Part shown: positions 33,681-45,206 of the stretch, piece by piece
Layout of the letters: the number at the start of each line of letters is the position of its first letter
Position numbering within the stretch: position 1 is the stretch's first letter
NCBI GenBank assembly: GCA_003988855.1
Contig: QYAI01000039.1
Span: forward strand, 62,001-126,000
DNA from: Arachnopeziza araneosa
Lineage: Eukaryota; Ascomycota; Leotiomycetes; Helotiales; Arachnopezizaceae
Reading direction: 5' to 3'
DNA length: 64,000 bases
The notes under the pieces: model-generated
What the model saw: only the letters and a program-made list of their open reading frames with translations
What the model was told of the DNA's origin: nothing
The model's database searches: none
Program-made: the position numbers and the translations under genes

Positions 33681-35597
33681 ATGACCCAAGTCATGATGGC
33701 TTCCTCAATCCATGAACCTAATAGAGACGCTTGGGAGCCTGGCGGTCAGATTTGGGCCGGCACCACAAGTGCAGAAAGGACAGTGACTCTCCGCCCCGAG
33801 ACAAGCAGATCTGCAGGACATATCAGGAACGCCAATTCAGACTCGGGAGGTCGAGTTCTGGAGAACGACGATAATCGCCGGCGTTCCTGGGCGAGAATAA
33901 ATACCACTACCACTCCACGCGCCATTTTCCCAGAGGAGCGTGGGCGACCATTAAATTTGGAACCGTCCCCAAACAAATCTCAAACCAGAAAACCAACCGA
34001 AAATCACGCAAAAACCACAGACACCTCGTTGAGTATGACCAGCGATCCCGAATCACCTGATATGGGATCATCTCATAAAGTGCCACACGTTGAACCTCCC
34101 AATATCATCAAAGCACCAGTCTCAGAAGACTTCATGAAAATGTCGCTAAAGCCAAGCTCACTTCAATTTGATACACCAACACAATCTGTCATGGGTTCAC
34201 TTGTAGGACTAGAAAGTCTCCCGATAGCTCCCCGCAATGGAGAGCAAGTTGAATGGCAACATATTTACAAATTAAGATCTGAGATTTGGGGACTACGCTC
34301 ACAGCTTCATGGGCTTAAGGTTAGTTTGAAAGAAAAGCAACGGATCCGGGCAGATGCATTTGATTTGGGACTTCGACGAATGTTACTCCCCGGTAACATA
34401 GCAATGGGACCTCACGCTATTCATCTTTCAGAAGGACAGAAGGGTCTGCAGGAACTTTTGGACGAATGTCAGCTTGCCAGCGATGCCTATGGTCCCCTTG
34501 AAGATGAATGTAATCAGATTGAGGATCAGCTAAGTTCACGAGAGTTCGAACTCACCAAACTTGAAGACATATACTACCAGTTGCCTCAAAAACGACAAGT
34601 ATCAACGACTGGTAGCATAGATCAGTTCACTTTCCCAGCATATCACCAATCTGGTCCGCCGTCACTCACATTTCAAGGAGATGGTATGGAAGGTGCTCAG
34701 TATCATCCAGACGTTAGCAAGTATCTTGACAAATTGGGCGATTTAGATCTTCAAAAAGAGCATCTAGATGACTTCTTGGAAGAAAGGGAGGATTTGGAAA
34801 ATAAAAAGGCTCACAGGAAGGAGATGGGCCTCACTCTCGCACATGAAGAACAGCAGTGGCTTGACACAGCGGACGCTGAAGAATATGCCATTCGCAGGGA
34901 GATTGACTTCTTGGAAAAAGAGGTCGAGATGCTCAAGGAAGTATGTTTTAACCAAGGACTTGTGGATGAGGACGGCGAGGCTACTACTTTCCAACACCAG
35001 GAGCAAAAGCTTTTTGAGGGAGAATATGAGATAGATTCTAAGGATGAAAAATCAGAGTACGTGAAGTACCCTTTACTTCTTCCACCTCCTGGCCAAAAGC
35101 ACGAGTTCATGGACAAAATGGACCCGCATCCTGACGAGAAGTCAGACAAGACTACAGCGAGAATAAATGAGTGGATACTCCGCAATATGCGTATGTCTGC
35201 TCTCGATGTACATCTCCTAGCGAGCATTTTCGAGCACAACATCGGGAGAATCGATGATGAATGGCAAATCGATGTTTTAAATTATTGGCATGTTGACGAC
35301 ACAGCGAAGCAACCTGAGACAGATCAAGAGTCCAACAGCAGTAAAACTACGGAGGCAGACGCTTTTGCCATCTCGTGGGGCTCGTCTGCCCAACAGCTTG
35401 TTCAACCCTTAAGCACCTCGATATATTCTCCCTCTCAACACCAGAAAACCATTTCAATACATTCAACATCAACAGAAGTCGGGGTACCTTCAGGAAAATC
35501 CCCAATATCTCTATGGAGGGGCTGGAACTGGAACAGCAAAGAAGGAACAGCTGTAGAATTTCAACACAATTCACTTATACTAGGTAGCAAAATTTGA
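33681..35597 (+). CDS. Coiled-coil partner protein, copy B (638 aa)
   Basis: Single exon; the first ATG reads MTQVMMASS, with later Met codons possible. The N-terminal 200 residues are polar and probably disordered. Residues about 190-460 are coiled coil, including LRSEIWGLRSQLHGLKVSLK and ASDAYGPLEDECNQIEDQLS, which aligns with AQDELGPVEDAYDNVESRLD of copy A. The C-terminal module (about 35147-35300) reads TTARINEWILRNMRMSALDV ... WQIDVLNYWHVDD. A Ser/Trp-containing tail follows (SLWRGWNWNSKEG). No enzymatic motif. Divergent partner of DUF6590 copy B. Confidence 0.85.
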   Translation: MTQVMMASSIHEPNRDAWEPGGQIWAGTTSAERTVTLRPETSRSAGHIRNANSDSGGRVLENDDNRRRSWARINTTTTPRAIFPEERGRPLNLEPSPNKSQTRKPTENHAKTTDTSLSMTSDPESPDMGSSHKVPHVEPPNIIKAPVSEDFMKMSLKPSSLQFDTPTQSVMGSLVGLESLPIAPRNGEQVEWQHIYKLRSEIWGLRSQLHGLKVSLKEKQRIRADAFDLGLRRMLLPGNIAMGPHAIHLSEGQKGLQELLDECQLASDAYGPLEDECNQIEDQLSSREFELTKLEDIYYQLPQKRQVSTTGSIDQFTFPAYHQSGPPSLTFQGDGMEGAQYHPDVSKYLDKLGDLDLQKEHLDDFLEEREDLENKKAHRKEMGLTLAHEEQQWLDTADAEEYAIRREIDFLEKEVEMLKEVCFNQGLVDEDGEATTFQHQEQKLFEGEYEIDSKDEKSEYVKYPLLLPPPGQKHEFMDKMDPHPDEKSDKTTARINEWILRNMRMSALDVHLLASIFEHNIGRIDDEWQIDVLNYWHVDDTAKQPETDQESNSSKTTEADAFAISWGSSAQQLVQPLSTSIYSPSQHQKTISIHSTSTEVGVPSGKSPISLWRGWNWNSKEGTAVEFQHNSLILGSKI

Positions 35598-37427
35598 TGC
35601 TCCTAGTAGGAAACATCCACCTGTCACATAAATTGGGCACAAATTCCTCTTTCCTCCTTGTTTCTTGCAGCAATCTAAGCGAATTTCATTTCATATACCA
35701 TTTTATTCCGAGCATGGAGTTTCGAGGCAGGGCGGAGTATCTTTGGTGCCTAACGGAAATCGGAAGGTGTAGGAATATCACGGCATGGGTTTTATCTCTC
35801 ACCTGTTGTTGTACGAGTACAGATGTAATTTTTTCTCATCCTTCGACTTTATCCCCAAAGACCTGGGCGTCGCTCTCCCTCACCGCAGATTATTGCATAA
35901 TATAATTCCCTCAGCCCCTGAACCTGCACGAATTCCAGAATTTTCTTCTTTTCGTGCACTCGTTTCCTTTTTTGTTTTTTTTTTCCGCGTGATTCAAAAA
36001 GCAGCGACTGCGTTGTGAACACCTTACCGTCGCACACGCCACTCCATGCCAGCTTCCACTACCTTTCCGTCCATTCAGCCTATTGTCGGCCTCGCGCCGC
36101 TCGCTCAACACGTGTAGGTTCGGCTGCCATTCATTCTGTCCGCAAGAATCGACGTTGGGCCGTTCTGCGTGAAGAGGGAGATCTTACATTGTGCACATGC
36201 ATATCCATCCAGACATTGCATATCCTGCGGCGTGTCGGATTCGCGGGGTGCTGGCTGGCGTACACCGGTGACAGCCTTGCGAGTGGCCGGCGCTGTCGAA
36301 TGCATCTGAGTCAGCGGCTCGGGAGGAATGAAGGATCCGAGGAGCTGATTGGGAGTGGGAGTAGGAGTGGGATTGGGATTGGGATTGGGAAAACCCTCTC
36401 CAGCTGCTGTCTTCGGGATCCTCGGCTGGGTGCGCGAAGGGAGAGTGCTGGTTCGCTGGATTCGGGACAGGCTGTCGTCGCGCATCAAATAATTGGCCGT
36501 CGGCACTTTTTCCTGCTTCCAGAGTTGCGAGGCTGACGACTACTTCAGGCTTCCGTTTATTTCCACCTGGATCTGTTCCTGGGTTGTATCAATCGAGTTT
36601 GACAAGTATTTCAGATGGAGATTCGCAGTGGTGTAAAATTACGCCAACGTTCAGTCTGCAGCTCATCTCGGTTCCCGTGAATCAGCCGCATTCGGACGGT
36701 GCCCGCTGTGTTTTTGGAGACACCTGGACGGATTGTCGGGTCATCTTGAGATCCTTTCTGGAACTAAACACGGTATCTGGGCGGTGGAGATGACTTGGCT
36801 GCTCCAAGGCTTCCTAGGTTACGGCTACAAGGTGAAACAAGTGCCGCGTTTGACAGCCAGGTACCTCTTCTAGAACCCTCACCGAAGTTACCGTCGGAGC
36901 GATGACTCAACGTTTTACAAGTACAGTGAGGCTGACAAGACCGAGTCCTGCGATAGTAAAGCGGCATTGTAGAGCAGGAGAAAGGCCCAGTTTGCCATAT
37001 TTATTTATAGTTCTCAATGGTAATGGTATAAGTCTACCGAGTTTCCCAAAACACTACTCTCCCAACTGGATATGGTAACGAATGTAGATGAAACCAAAAT
37101 CCCAATGACCTGCAGCTGAACCAAATCACAGACCAAGAACGACAGAAAGATAATGGGTACGCCGATACCGCGGGAGAATTTCATAACAACGACTGCTCGT
37201 CACACATGCTGCACCAAATAGAAAGTAATAGGTGGAGGAGAAAAACAAAGGCGCCTTGAAGGACAATAAACACAAAACAGAATCAGACAAGCAATGAAAT
37301 CGACACCGGCGAGCTCAGGATCCGGATGACTCAATCCTGCAGAGCCGATGTATCAAACGTATATTCAGTAGCGCCGAGCCCTCGACGCCGTCGTGACAAG
37401 ATCCTTTCCGCATCTTGCACAGGAAAA
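35598..37427. other. Intergenic between pairs B and C (tail to tail)
   Basis: 1.8 kb between converging genes. Contains a short GGGATT/GGAGTG microsatellite (about 36345-36391). The frame 36015-36536 has an antisense frame of similar size and no protein-like features. No gene supported. Confidence 0.5.
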
Positions 37428-38841
37428 TCATTTCGACTTGTGATGTTTGCCACCACGGTGTTTGGAGCTTTTGCCGTCTTTCGGTGCTCGGGTCGAGTGT
37501 GTCTCGGGTGGTTGAGAGAGCGGGAGGTCTTCATTAAGGTAAGAGTTGTGGATCAGCGACGCCAAACATGCCTTGTCCACCAGTCCAATGTTGAACACTT
37601 TGACGTAGTGCTCGACCGTGTATATCTTGCTATAATTAAGTCTGGACAGAGGATCCAAGCTCCCACACGGGTGGTCAGCGCACACACTGTTGACTTTGAT
37701 CGGGTCCTTGTTCAGCTTCTCCTTGACCACAGTACCATTTTCTGCTGTGTATGAGTGCCACGGTGGGGGTTCCGGCGTGGTATAAATGATGGCGTGTTCT
37801 TTCGTGTTAGGGAGCTTTCGTTTCAGAGTTGCGGAACCAGAATAGGTATGCACCGGCCTTTTGAGAGTAGGTATGTTAGAAACAGCAAGCAAGTTCAACG
37901 AGTGTACCTACAAGCACATGCTACTTCCATGCTGACCCCTGATGATAACAAAACGGCGCACTTCAGAGAATACATTAGAGCCAAGATATACCTTGCTGCG
38001 CTGAGACCCATTGCCAGGTCCCGAACTCTGAGCGACGCCTGAGTCGCGAGCAGGTTCTGTCCATACTGTCATGAACACACGACCAGTTGTCCAGAAATCT
38101 TCCGGGTCGTTGTCAGGGATGCGAACATATTCTATCACTTAGATTTTTGTCACAGATCTCAAGCTTGAAGACTTACCAGGATTTAGTATTCCATTTTTTT
38201 GGCTACCGGTTCTAGCAAGTGGGCTCAAGCTATCTTGTGGCCAATTTCTGCTACTAGACGCTCCATATCCTAGAAGGTTATCAATACTTTCAGCCGAATA
38301 AGCTCAGGAGATGTATATTACCTTGCTCTCGCAATCCTGAGGGGCCTCCTAATTCCAATCTATCAACATCTCGGGTAAGTTCTCCAGTGTCATAGACTTT
38401 TTCTTGTGTGGTAGCATATCTTTGACCTGCAGAGGTGGACTGTGTCAATTGGGTCCTGGGTCCGTAGTTAGATACGGCAACTTTCAAGATTCCGGTCGAG
38501 GTTCCAACAGCACTGCCCTGGGAATTGGAGGATGTAGTATAGTTAAAATCAATCTTAGGATCTGTATCAATTTGGTTGCTGGGATTGGTAGAAGATCCAC
38601 CAACTAACTCTTCACCTGAAGCTCCAGTAGGCGAATCGTAAAAGTTGCTGTCCTGTTTGGGAATTATGTCTGGACCGAAATAGCGAGGTTCTGTTTGGGA
38701 TTGTGTTGGAGATTGAAACCTGTATTCGTATTCCCCAGCTGGCCCCACTCGTCTGCCATACCACCTGTATCCTTGAGGATCCCAGCCCCAATCAGACCAT
38801 TCTGTTGATTGATCAACGCCTTTACCGTTTCCTGGAGGCAT
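37428..38841 (-). CDS. DUF6590 protein, copy C (about 420 aa, 4 exons)
   Basis: Exons: 38841-38322, 38269-38177, 38131-37912, 37857-37428, with introns of 45-54 nt in phase. The start is ATG at 38841 (MPPGNGKGVDQ). The N-terminus has TEWSDWGWDPQGYRWYGRRV then GPAGEYEYRF, shared with copies B and D. A Ser/Thr/Gln-rich linker leads to the DUF6590 core (about residues 205-388): TTGRVFMTVWTEPARD, VRRFVIIRGQHGSSMCLPVH, KEHAIIYTTPE, NYSKIYTVEHYVKVFNIGLV. The intron between MCL and PVHTY is phase 2, as in B and D. The C-terminus is short and basic, rich in His/Lys (HRGGKHHKSK). Divergent from the coiled-coil gene at 39675. Confidence 0.88.
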
Positions 38842-39674
38842 CGTTTTTGGGCGCGTGTGCTGGGACAGCGGTGCAATCACAGAGATGTCCAGTGCTGCTC
38901 CCAGTAGGAGTGACCACCATCTTTATGCTCCTTGATTAGAATGACCACTCCCCACATTCTGCAGAGCCTCCAAAATGCGTGCCCGCTGCTCATTAGCCAG
39001 AAGCTGTATCTCTACGTGGACTATAGTAACACAACTAGTATAACCCCCAGGATGCGACACGAGCGGAGTGGCGCACAACCTGGAATCGCCGAGGTGTACT
39101 AGTTATCGATTGGTTAGAGTAAAGAGGTTGACCCCTCCACCTGGAGTTGTGTATTTGAAATGCACTAGCAAATGAACGCCTTCTAAAATACTTCTCCTAT
39201 TTTTCGGGCAAGAAACCTAGGCAATCAGACGTCGTACGAATGGAAAGCATGATCAAACAACTGCCGCTTTTACTGGGCTACGCATTTGAAACGGAAGCCT
39301 TACCCCATCTCTTGTATATCACAACCATCCTCCTGCTTTGCATTTCTGTCTTGATTCGGAGGCAACGAGGCTAGTTGGAACTCTAGTCTACATCTAACAT
39401 TGCTACACGTCAAGACGGTAGAGTACCCGACTTCAGTTTCCTGTCACAAGATATATTATCTTCTGTTTTGATTCACTAGGAGATCTACGAAATCAACATT
39501 TCAAAAGCCTCGAATTCCGAATAATCTCATTCTGTGCTAAGCTGATATTAGGGCAACTTAGGAATTAACTCCTGCCTCTGGTGGAATGTATCAGTACTTT
39601 TCGGACCCCAATCATACCAACAGGCGCTAGCAAAACCGTTTTGAGTGAAAACACCACAGAGGATTTGTTCTGGG
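38842..39674. promoter_or_regulatory. Divergent intergenic region of pair C
   Basis: 833 bp between diverging starts. Two blocks are shared with pair D in the same order and similar spacing: CAGAGCCTC...CGTGC...GC.GC.CATT.GCCA (from 38962) and AGTGGCGCA.AAC (from 39067). They may be promoter elements or just recent-duplication homology. Confidence 0.55.
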
Positions 39675-40811
39675 ATGGGGTCTCAAATATCAAGAGTTCT
39701 TCAAAAAGACAGACATATTAAAGAGAAGGAAGGCAAACTCAACACTCTGCTTGGAAAAAATGAAGCTAAAGAACCTTCCAGATGTCTCACAGAGCGTCGA
39801 CTCAAAATTTTAATGCAGGGCTTGCAGGAGTTATGGGTCCTTCAGGAAGCAGCAACAACAGCACAAGTAGACGCTCGTCAAAAGCATCGTGAGGTTCATT
39901 CTCAGAGAGAGGAGGTTTGGGCATGTGACAACGACTTTATGAAAACGATTCAGGAATCAAGTGCTCAAGGCAGAGTTGTGAGCCACACGGATTTGGTGAC
40001 AGTTGCAACCAGATGTCAAGCTGCTCGAGATGGCCTGGGGACGTTGGAACAGCAGGCAATCGAAGCTAATCAGCGATGGGAGGGGCACATTTGGGACTTA
40101 CAGAACGTGGAGCAAAATCTCATCAGCGATTTTCGATATGAGTTTGACACAGCCAGAAAATATTCCCAATCTCAGGGGAGCAGCTCAAGCCAGGTATCCT
40201 TGTCATCCAAGAACTATGAGGAGAGAGTCCTCCAGGAGCCAGTCCTCCAAGAGCATCTAGGATCTGGTATTCGGCCAAGACACTCAACTGTGTCAGACTC
40301 AAGTATTGTTTTGGGCGCTGATGGAACAGCCATTATTCGTCCACAGTCATCAAGCGTTACCAGAAATTTGATACTCTCAGACTTCGATAGAATGAACCCT
40401 TTGCCATCAGAATTAAGCAACGCAAGAAGCTCTGTATCTGAAACTGGTGAGATTGATATACTACTTGATATAGCAGGTGACAGCAAAGCATCTCATTCGG
40501 GCTGGAGTGAGACTTGTGTTGGTCTTAGCGCTGACCAACAGTCACCAACAACAAAGAGAGAGACGATCGACAAATGGCTTGAGGATATGGCTCTGGTATC
40601 ACATTACGAAGCTGCATCCTTGTTCACGATCCTCCAGCATCAACTTGAAAAACAAAACATCAATTGTCCTTCCAGTTGGGCACAATTAGTCGTTGCATAT
40701 TGGGCTTTCAACTCGAAGGCAAATCCAAGCCCAACCACAAATATTTCAGAAGCCAAGTCGGGTATTAAGGCCTCTGTCAGAACAAAGGCAAGCTTGGAAA
40801 ACGTCGAGTAG
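39675..40811 (+). CDS. Coiled-coil partner protein, copy C (378 aa), predicted N-myristoylated
   Basis: Single exon. The start is ATG at 39675 (MGSQISRVLQKDRH); the frame is open 30 bases upstream but without another ATG. Gly2, Ser6 and a basic residue at position 7 fit the N-myristoyltransferase consensus. A coiled-coil region follows (RQKHREVHSQREEVWACDND, CQAARDGLGTLEQQAIEANQ, RWEGHIWDLQNVE). A polar linker leads to the C-terminal module (about 40550-40716): KRETIDKWLEDMALVSHYEA ... CPSSWAQLVVAYWAFN. It is closely related to copy D and more distantly to A and B. Likely membrane-attached by lipid, with no transmembrane helix. Function unknown. Confidence 0.87.
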   Translation: MGSQISRVLQKDRHIKEKEGKLNTLLGKNEAKEPSRCLTERRLKILMQGLQELWVLQEAATTAQVDARQKHREVHSQREEVWACDNDFMKTIQESSAQGRVVSHTDLVTVATRCQAARDGLGTLEQQAIEANQRWEGHIWDLQNVEQNLISDFRYEFDTARKYSQSQGSSSSQVSLSSKNYEERVLQEPVLQEHLGSGIRPRHSTVSDSSIVLGADGTAIIRPQSSSVTRNLILSDFDRMNPLPSELSNARSSVSETGEIDILLDIAGDSKASHSGWSETCVGLSADQQSPTTKRETIDKWLEDMALVSHYEAASLFTILQHQLEKQNINCPSSWAQLVVAYWAFNSKANPSPTTNISEAKSGIKASVRTKASLENVE

Positions 40812-43651
40812 CGACGTCTGTGAAATTGGAGAATCCTACTGGGCTGTAGAAGAAAAGAGGTTAATAACATAAGATATATCTTCAGCAAGCAACTGTTCAC
40901 ATGCCAATCTCAATGTAAACAGAAGTTGTCAATATACAAAAGCAGCGGCGATGGACATCTAGCTCGAACGTCCATGGATTACTTGATAGACAGGGTTTGT
41001 TGCGCAAGACAGGGTCTGATGCGCAATCCATGTCACTGCATCCGAAGCTTCTGTGGGTTAGGTCGCCCGCTGACTTCTTATCAGAGGTTTGTACCTCTCT
41101 CGAGCGCGAGGTAACTGCAAATAGATTGGCACCAAGCATCCTGCCAACAGCCACGCACTTTTATAGTATGATCTGACAAGAGCACCGACGCTTCCCAGAG
41201 GCGCTCCTTTCGATATTGAGTTTCAATATGTGGAAAGTTTACAGCCCTTCCACATCTCGGTTACTCGAGGTCATAACGGAATAACATTCGCGATATCAAA
41301 GCAAGAAATCAAGGTTTGCATCCCACTGATGCTGTCCCACCACACCTTTCTTGACCGGTCGCATGATCGTTTGGATTGTTGCGGGGTTGGGATGCTAGAA
41401 ATAGCCAGTCGCAACAGCTTTCAAGCCGCGCTGCTGCAGTTCGGCAACACTTCAGAAAAGCAAACGGAACGCATCCCGATCACACCGGTGTCGATATTGA
41501 AAATACGGTGGCCGTTTTGTCGTTTTCGGGATGAATGATGAAGAGAGAAACAGGCCGTAAAAACGTGCTTGTTCCCACCTTACTTCGGGAATTTGGAAAA
41601 ATACAAGTTGGTACTTTGCCAAAAACGTCATCCCGGCGGCCCGAACCTGGTGTGCATTAAGCTGCATTTTCAGACCAAAACTCTGGGAAGTTTGATTTCG
41701 TAAACACATGATCTCTTGCCACCTCGCCTGAGGCGATGGCAAGATTAGCGAGAGCCTTGTCTTGCAATTGAATTTGAGATGTGACAAGGCTGTTGATCGC
41801 CGTGCATCAATTTGATAATTAATATATCTTTTATCTCGCTTGCCGTTGTTCAAAGCATCATCCACCGAGCGACTAGCTTCATAGCAAACAATAAACAGTT
41901 TATAATTCCCCTATTAGAGACAAAGGAATAAAACAACGTCGAGTTCATTTTTACTTTAGCACGAACACAATCCGAGCTTGGGTTCCGAAGTTCGATTGTC
42001 ATAATGTAGCCGCCGCGTAAATTGTATCAGACAGAGATAATGCTCACCTGCACTAGAGCCTAGGAAAGTGAGCACATTGTTCTGTTGAATGCTGATATCT
42101 CACCTTCTCAATATAAAGGAGAGTTTTTCTTCTTGTCGCTAGCATCCAAAGCGTTCGGTACGTTGAAGGCTATGAGCGGCCATTTTAAAAGTTTTCAAAG
42201 GGCGTCGGCACAGATTCCTGGCGACGGAGACGGGCGGGGACTTTGGTTTCATTCCACGGTGTACGGACAGATTTGGATTAAGTCCATCCTTCCGAATCCT
42301 ACCCAGCCCATAATATTGCGCATTTTGTGACTTTACAATCCTTTCTGATTTTCACTTGTTTGAAATTTCCGGGCCTTGTTTCGGGTAGTATTTCAAATGC
42401 CAAATTTTCCAGAGGATGAGGGTTTCTAGCTGGGCTCTCTCTCCTTCTGATTGCTTTGTCCGTCTGCAGTGGATGTAGCGGGGAGCACGCTCCGTTCAGA
42501 TTGGTAGAACGGCAGCAAGTCCAGCTCATCAGCTATGCATGATTCAGGTTCAAGCAGATAGTAGGCTCTGCTGTCCACGTGTGTAGATTTTTCCTCGTCA
42601 CTGATTTGTAAAAGAAGTCTTCAGGTTAGAAAACAATCACGGTGCTTGGGATGCATGTGGGGTGCGACTAAGTCAAGATTTGGTTCGTCAAAATTAGCCC
42701 TTGTGTGCTAGTTTTACCTGCAGAGATTTCTTTTTCGCGTTCCTCGTGTTGCTTCAAGATGCAGGTGGAAATGGCTGCGTTTGTTCAATAATTTAAATGG
42801 TTGGGTACTGTCTCAGCAGGGCGCGAGGCTGACTGTGCTCAAGAGTGATCAATTACCACCATTGCGTGGTCTTACAGCAGAAAGGATTCTCACATAGGTT
42901 ACTTTCGATGCAAATTTCCAGAGTAAAGTGAGGCATCATGCCCTTGCGAGATATCCATAGATCCTCTAAGTTAGTATCATTCAAAATGAGTAAACGCCTC
43001 CCATTCGTGTTAATCCGCCAATAAAATTTTACTTTCCCTGTCCGGCTTTATTGCCAATCCGAGCTCATCTGCGTGATCTGAGAACCGGCACGACACCTGG
43101 GATTGACCGGCCACTGGATACCGATTGCTCTAGCTGTCGGAATCACAGCGGTGAGCTAAGTTTCAGGAAAGCGAGGCTGACCGCTACTCTGTCCTGTCTC
43201 GGCTTGGCAGAGCTCGAGCTTTGAGCAGGAATTCAAGTGATAAAGCAGCACGAGCAGTCCTCACGCCAATTCATGAATCATGAGACAAAAGATTCCTCTG
43301 ATGTATTGAGTGGAGATAGTATTCCAATCCAAATCTATAATTAGATCCTAATTTAGTAAAAGTTAAAACTTCGCTTTTGAAACTAACGACTCAAAGGGTA
43401 TCTCAAAGATGTACTCAGAGAAGTAACATGTTCCAGATCAAGTTGCCAAACTCCCCATTTTATAATATTTCTCAAATTTCGGACTGCAGACCTCCAAGAA
43501 ATAAAGACGGAATGATATAGAAAATCAACGTTGACTATCTTTAACAACCTAAAAATTTGAGTGGATGATTGTTGAGAATTAAACGTGTATGAAGAGATAC
43601 CGACACGAAGCCGGAACGTTTTTTGAAACATTTTCCATCTCACTACCATGA
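40812..43651. other. Intergenic between pairs C and D (tail to tail)
   Basis: 2.8 kb, the largest gap inside the four-pair block. The longest frame (41452-41865, minus, 137 codons) has no recognisable motif. No transposase, reverse transcriptase or long repeat was seen. Confidence 0.5.
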
Positions 43652-45206
43652 TCAGCCTTTCTGGTGATGAGATCGGTGACCTTTCCTATGTCCCTGTCCC
43701 TGTCCCTGTCCCTGTCCATGAGATTTTGAGTTTTGTTTATCGCTTGGGCCTTCAGGACCTCTCGGGGGTTGTTTGACCGGTTTATCAATTGGACGGTCTA
43801 CCAATCCCGAGTTTCGTCTCAATGATGGGAGGCTATTATTGTGTACCATTCCAATGTTTAGAACGCGTAGGTCTTGCTCTATTGTGTATATCTTGGAATA
43901 ATTGAGTCGAGATGCTGGTGCCAGGGTTCCTTCCTTGTCAGATCGCTCGCTCATGACTTGAATGGGGTCGTAACTTAGGCTCTCCCGGACACCATCTCTG
44001 GATTGTTCATCCGGAGGAGTCTTGCTAGTATATATGATCGCGTGCTTTCCTCTCTCGGGGAGATTGGGCTTCAATGTAGCTTGGCCTTTGTAGGTATGAA
44101 TTGGACTGATTAACTTTAGTCAATATTCGGTAGAGTGTGAGTAGTTTTAGTAGAGATTGGGTCGCATACGAACAGGAGCAGCTCCCATGATTGGCCTTAA
44201 TGATGACGAAGCGGCGGATCTCTGCATGAGCATAGACATCGTCAAGCCAGACGCTACTTATACTTATACTGGAGCCTTTAGTGGGCCCACTATGCTGCTT
44301 GATTGATTCCACATATCTCGATGATGCGGGTTCAACCCATGCAGTCATAAAGACCCGACCGATTTTATAGAAATTCTTTTTTTTATCATCAGGAATTACT
44401 TGATATCCTACACTGATAAGCACCCACATTCCTGAACGAGACCCAAAACTAGGAAGCTTACTGAGATCGAGATTCCTTGGATTTTGGCTCAGATCGGTAT
44501 TATTCCTTCTACCAACGGTTGCGCTAGAACTAGCCGCACCTTCTGTCGGATAGTTGGCTGCAGATGAAAAGTTCTGACTTCCGACCACTAAAGCACCAGC
44601 TTTAATATAGGATGAGGAAATAAAGGGGATAAATTTACATTTTTGAGTTGGCACAGAGGGTGAAACTGAAAGTTTTCCAAAGCTTGAGGATGTGGTATCG
44701 ATATTCGAAGAATATGGGTTTAGCTGAGGAGGTGATGACGGAAATCCTTGTTGGCTGGAGTTTGTAATCATAGGATATTTGGTAAAAGAAACATTATACG
44801 GTGAGACCGAAGAAGATGCCACCGCACGAGAGCTTGGAGGACTAATAGTGTAACTAGAAGCTGCGCTCGTCCCCGCAATTGCTGGATAATGTGGCACTTC
44901 GGCGTATTGTACTGAACTGGCTTCGCCCGTGGGAGATGCGCCTGAGTTCTGGGCAGGAGGGAGTGGAGAGAACGCCCCAGGATGAAAAACATTCTGGCCA
45001 GTGTAATCAGAGCCAGCGGACCGGGGTGTTTGGGCTTGAACTTCGGATAACTGAGTTGTATTTTCGGCAGGGGGATAATAATATTCCGCGGTTCCTGAAG
45101 GGCCAAACCGCGAGATGTAGTAGTTACCGGCATCATCCATAATCCAACCTGACCACGGAGTCGGATAACTGGCTGTTTTCAGTGTATTTTTTGAGTCGGG
45201 AGCCAT
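43652..45206 (-). CDS. DUF6590 protein, copy D (about 496 aa, 2 exons)
   Basis: Exons: 45206-44170 and 44105-43652. The single 64-nt phase-2 intron lies between CSCS and PIHTY, the same codon as in copies B and C. The start is ATG at 45206 (MAPDSKNTLK). The N-terminal motif is YPTPWSGWIMDDAGNYYISR followed by FGPSGTAEYYYPP. A linker of about 210 residues is rich in Ser, Pro, Ala and Gln. The DUF6590 core (about 268-449) has KIGRVFMTAWVEPASS, IRRFVIIKANHGSCSC, GKHAIIYTSK, NYSKIYTIEQDLRVLNIGMV. The C-terminus is Gln/Gly then His/Lys-rich (GQGQGQGHRKGHRSHHQKG), the GQ part encoded by a GTCCCT hexanucleotide repeat. A GTAAGC inside exon 1 at about 44460 could be a donor, but the frame is open without splicing. 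Confidence 0.87.
43689..43720 (-). repeat. Hexanucleotide repeat (GTCCCT, about 5 copies) inside DUF6590 copy D
   Basis: Encodes alternating Gly-Gln in the C-terminal tail. Length changes by whole units keep the frame, so the tail may vary between strains. Confidence 0.85.

Noticed and set aside
33159..33694. Minus-strand frames in the pair B divergent promoter
   Set aside because: Two overlapping frames of similar length with no domain. They lie in the space that must hold both promoters.
36345..36391. GGGATT repeats as an interstitial telomere
   Set aside because: The unit is GGGATT/GGAGTG, not a permutation of TTAGGG, and there are only about four copies.
36015..36536. 173-codon plus-strand frame
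   Set aside because: Overlapped by an antisense frame of similar size and containing a microsatellite. No protein-like features.
41452..41865. 137-codon minus-strand frame between pairs C and D
   Set aside because: No recognisable domain, no splice support and no relation to the neighbouring families.
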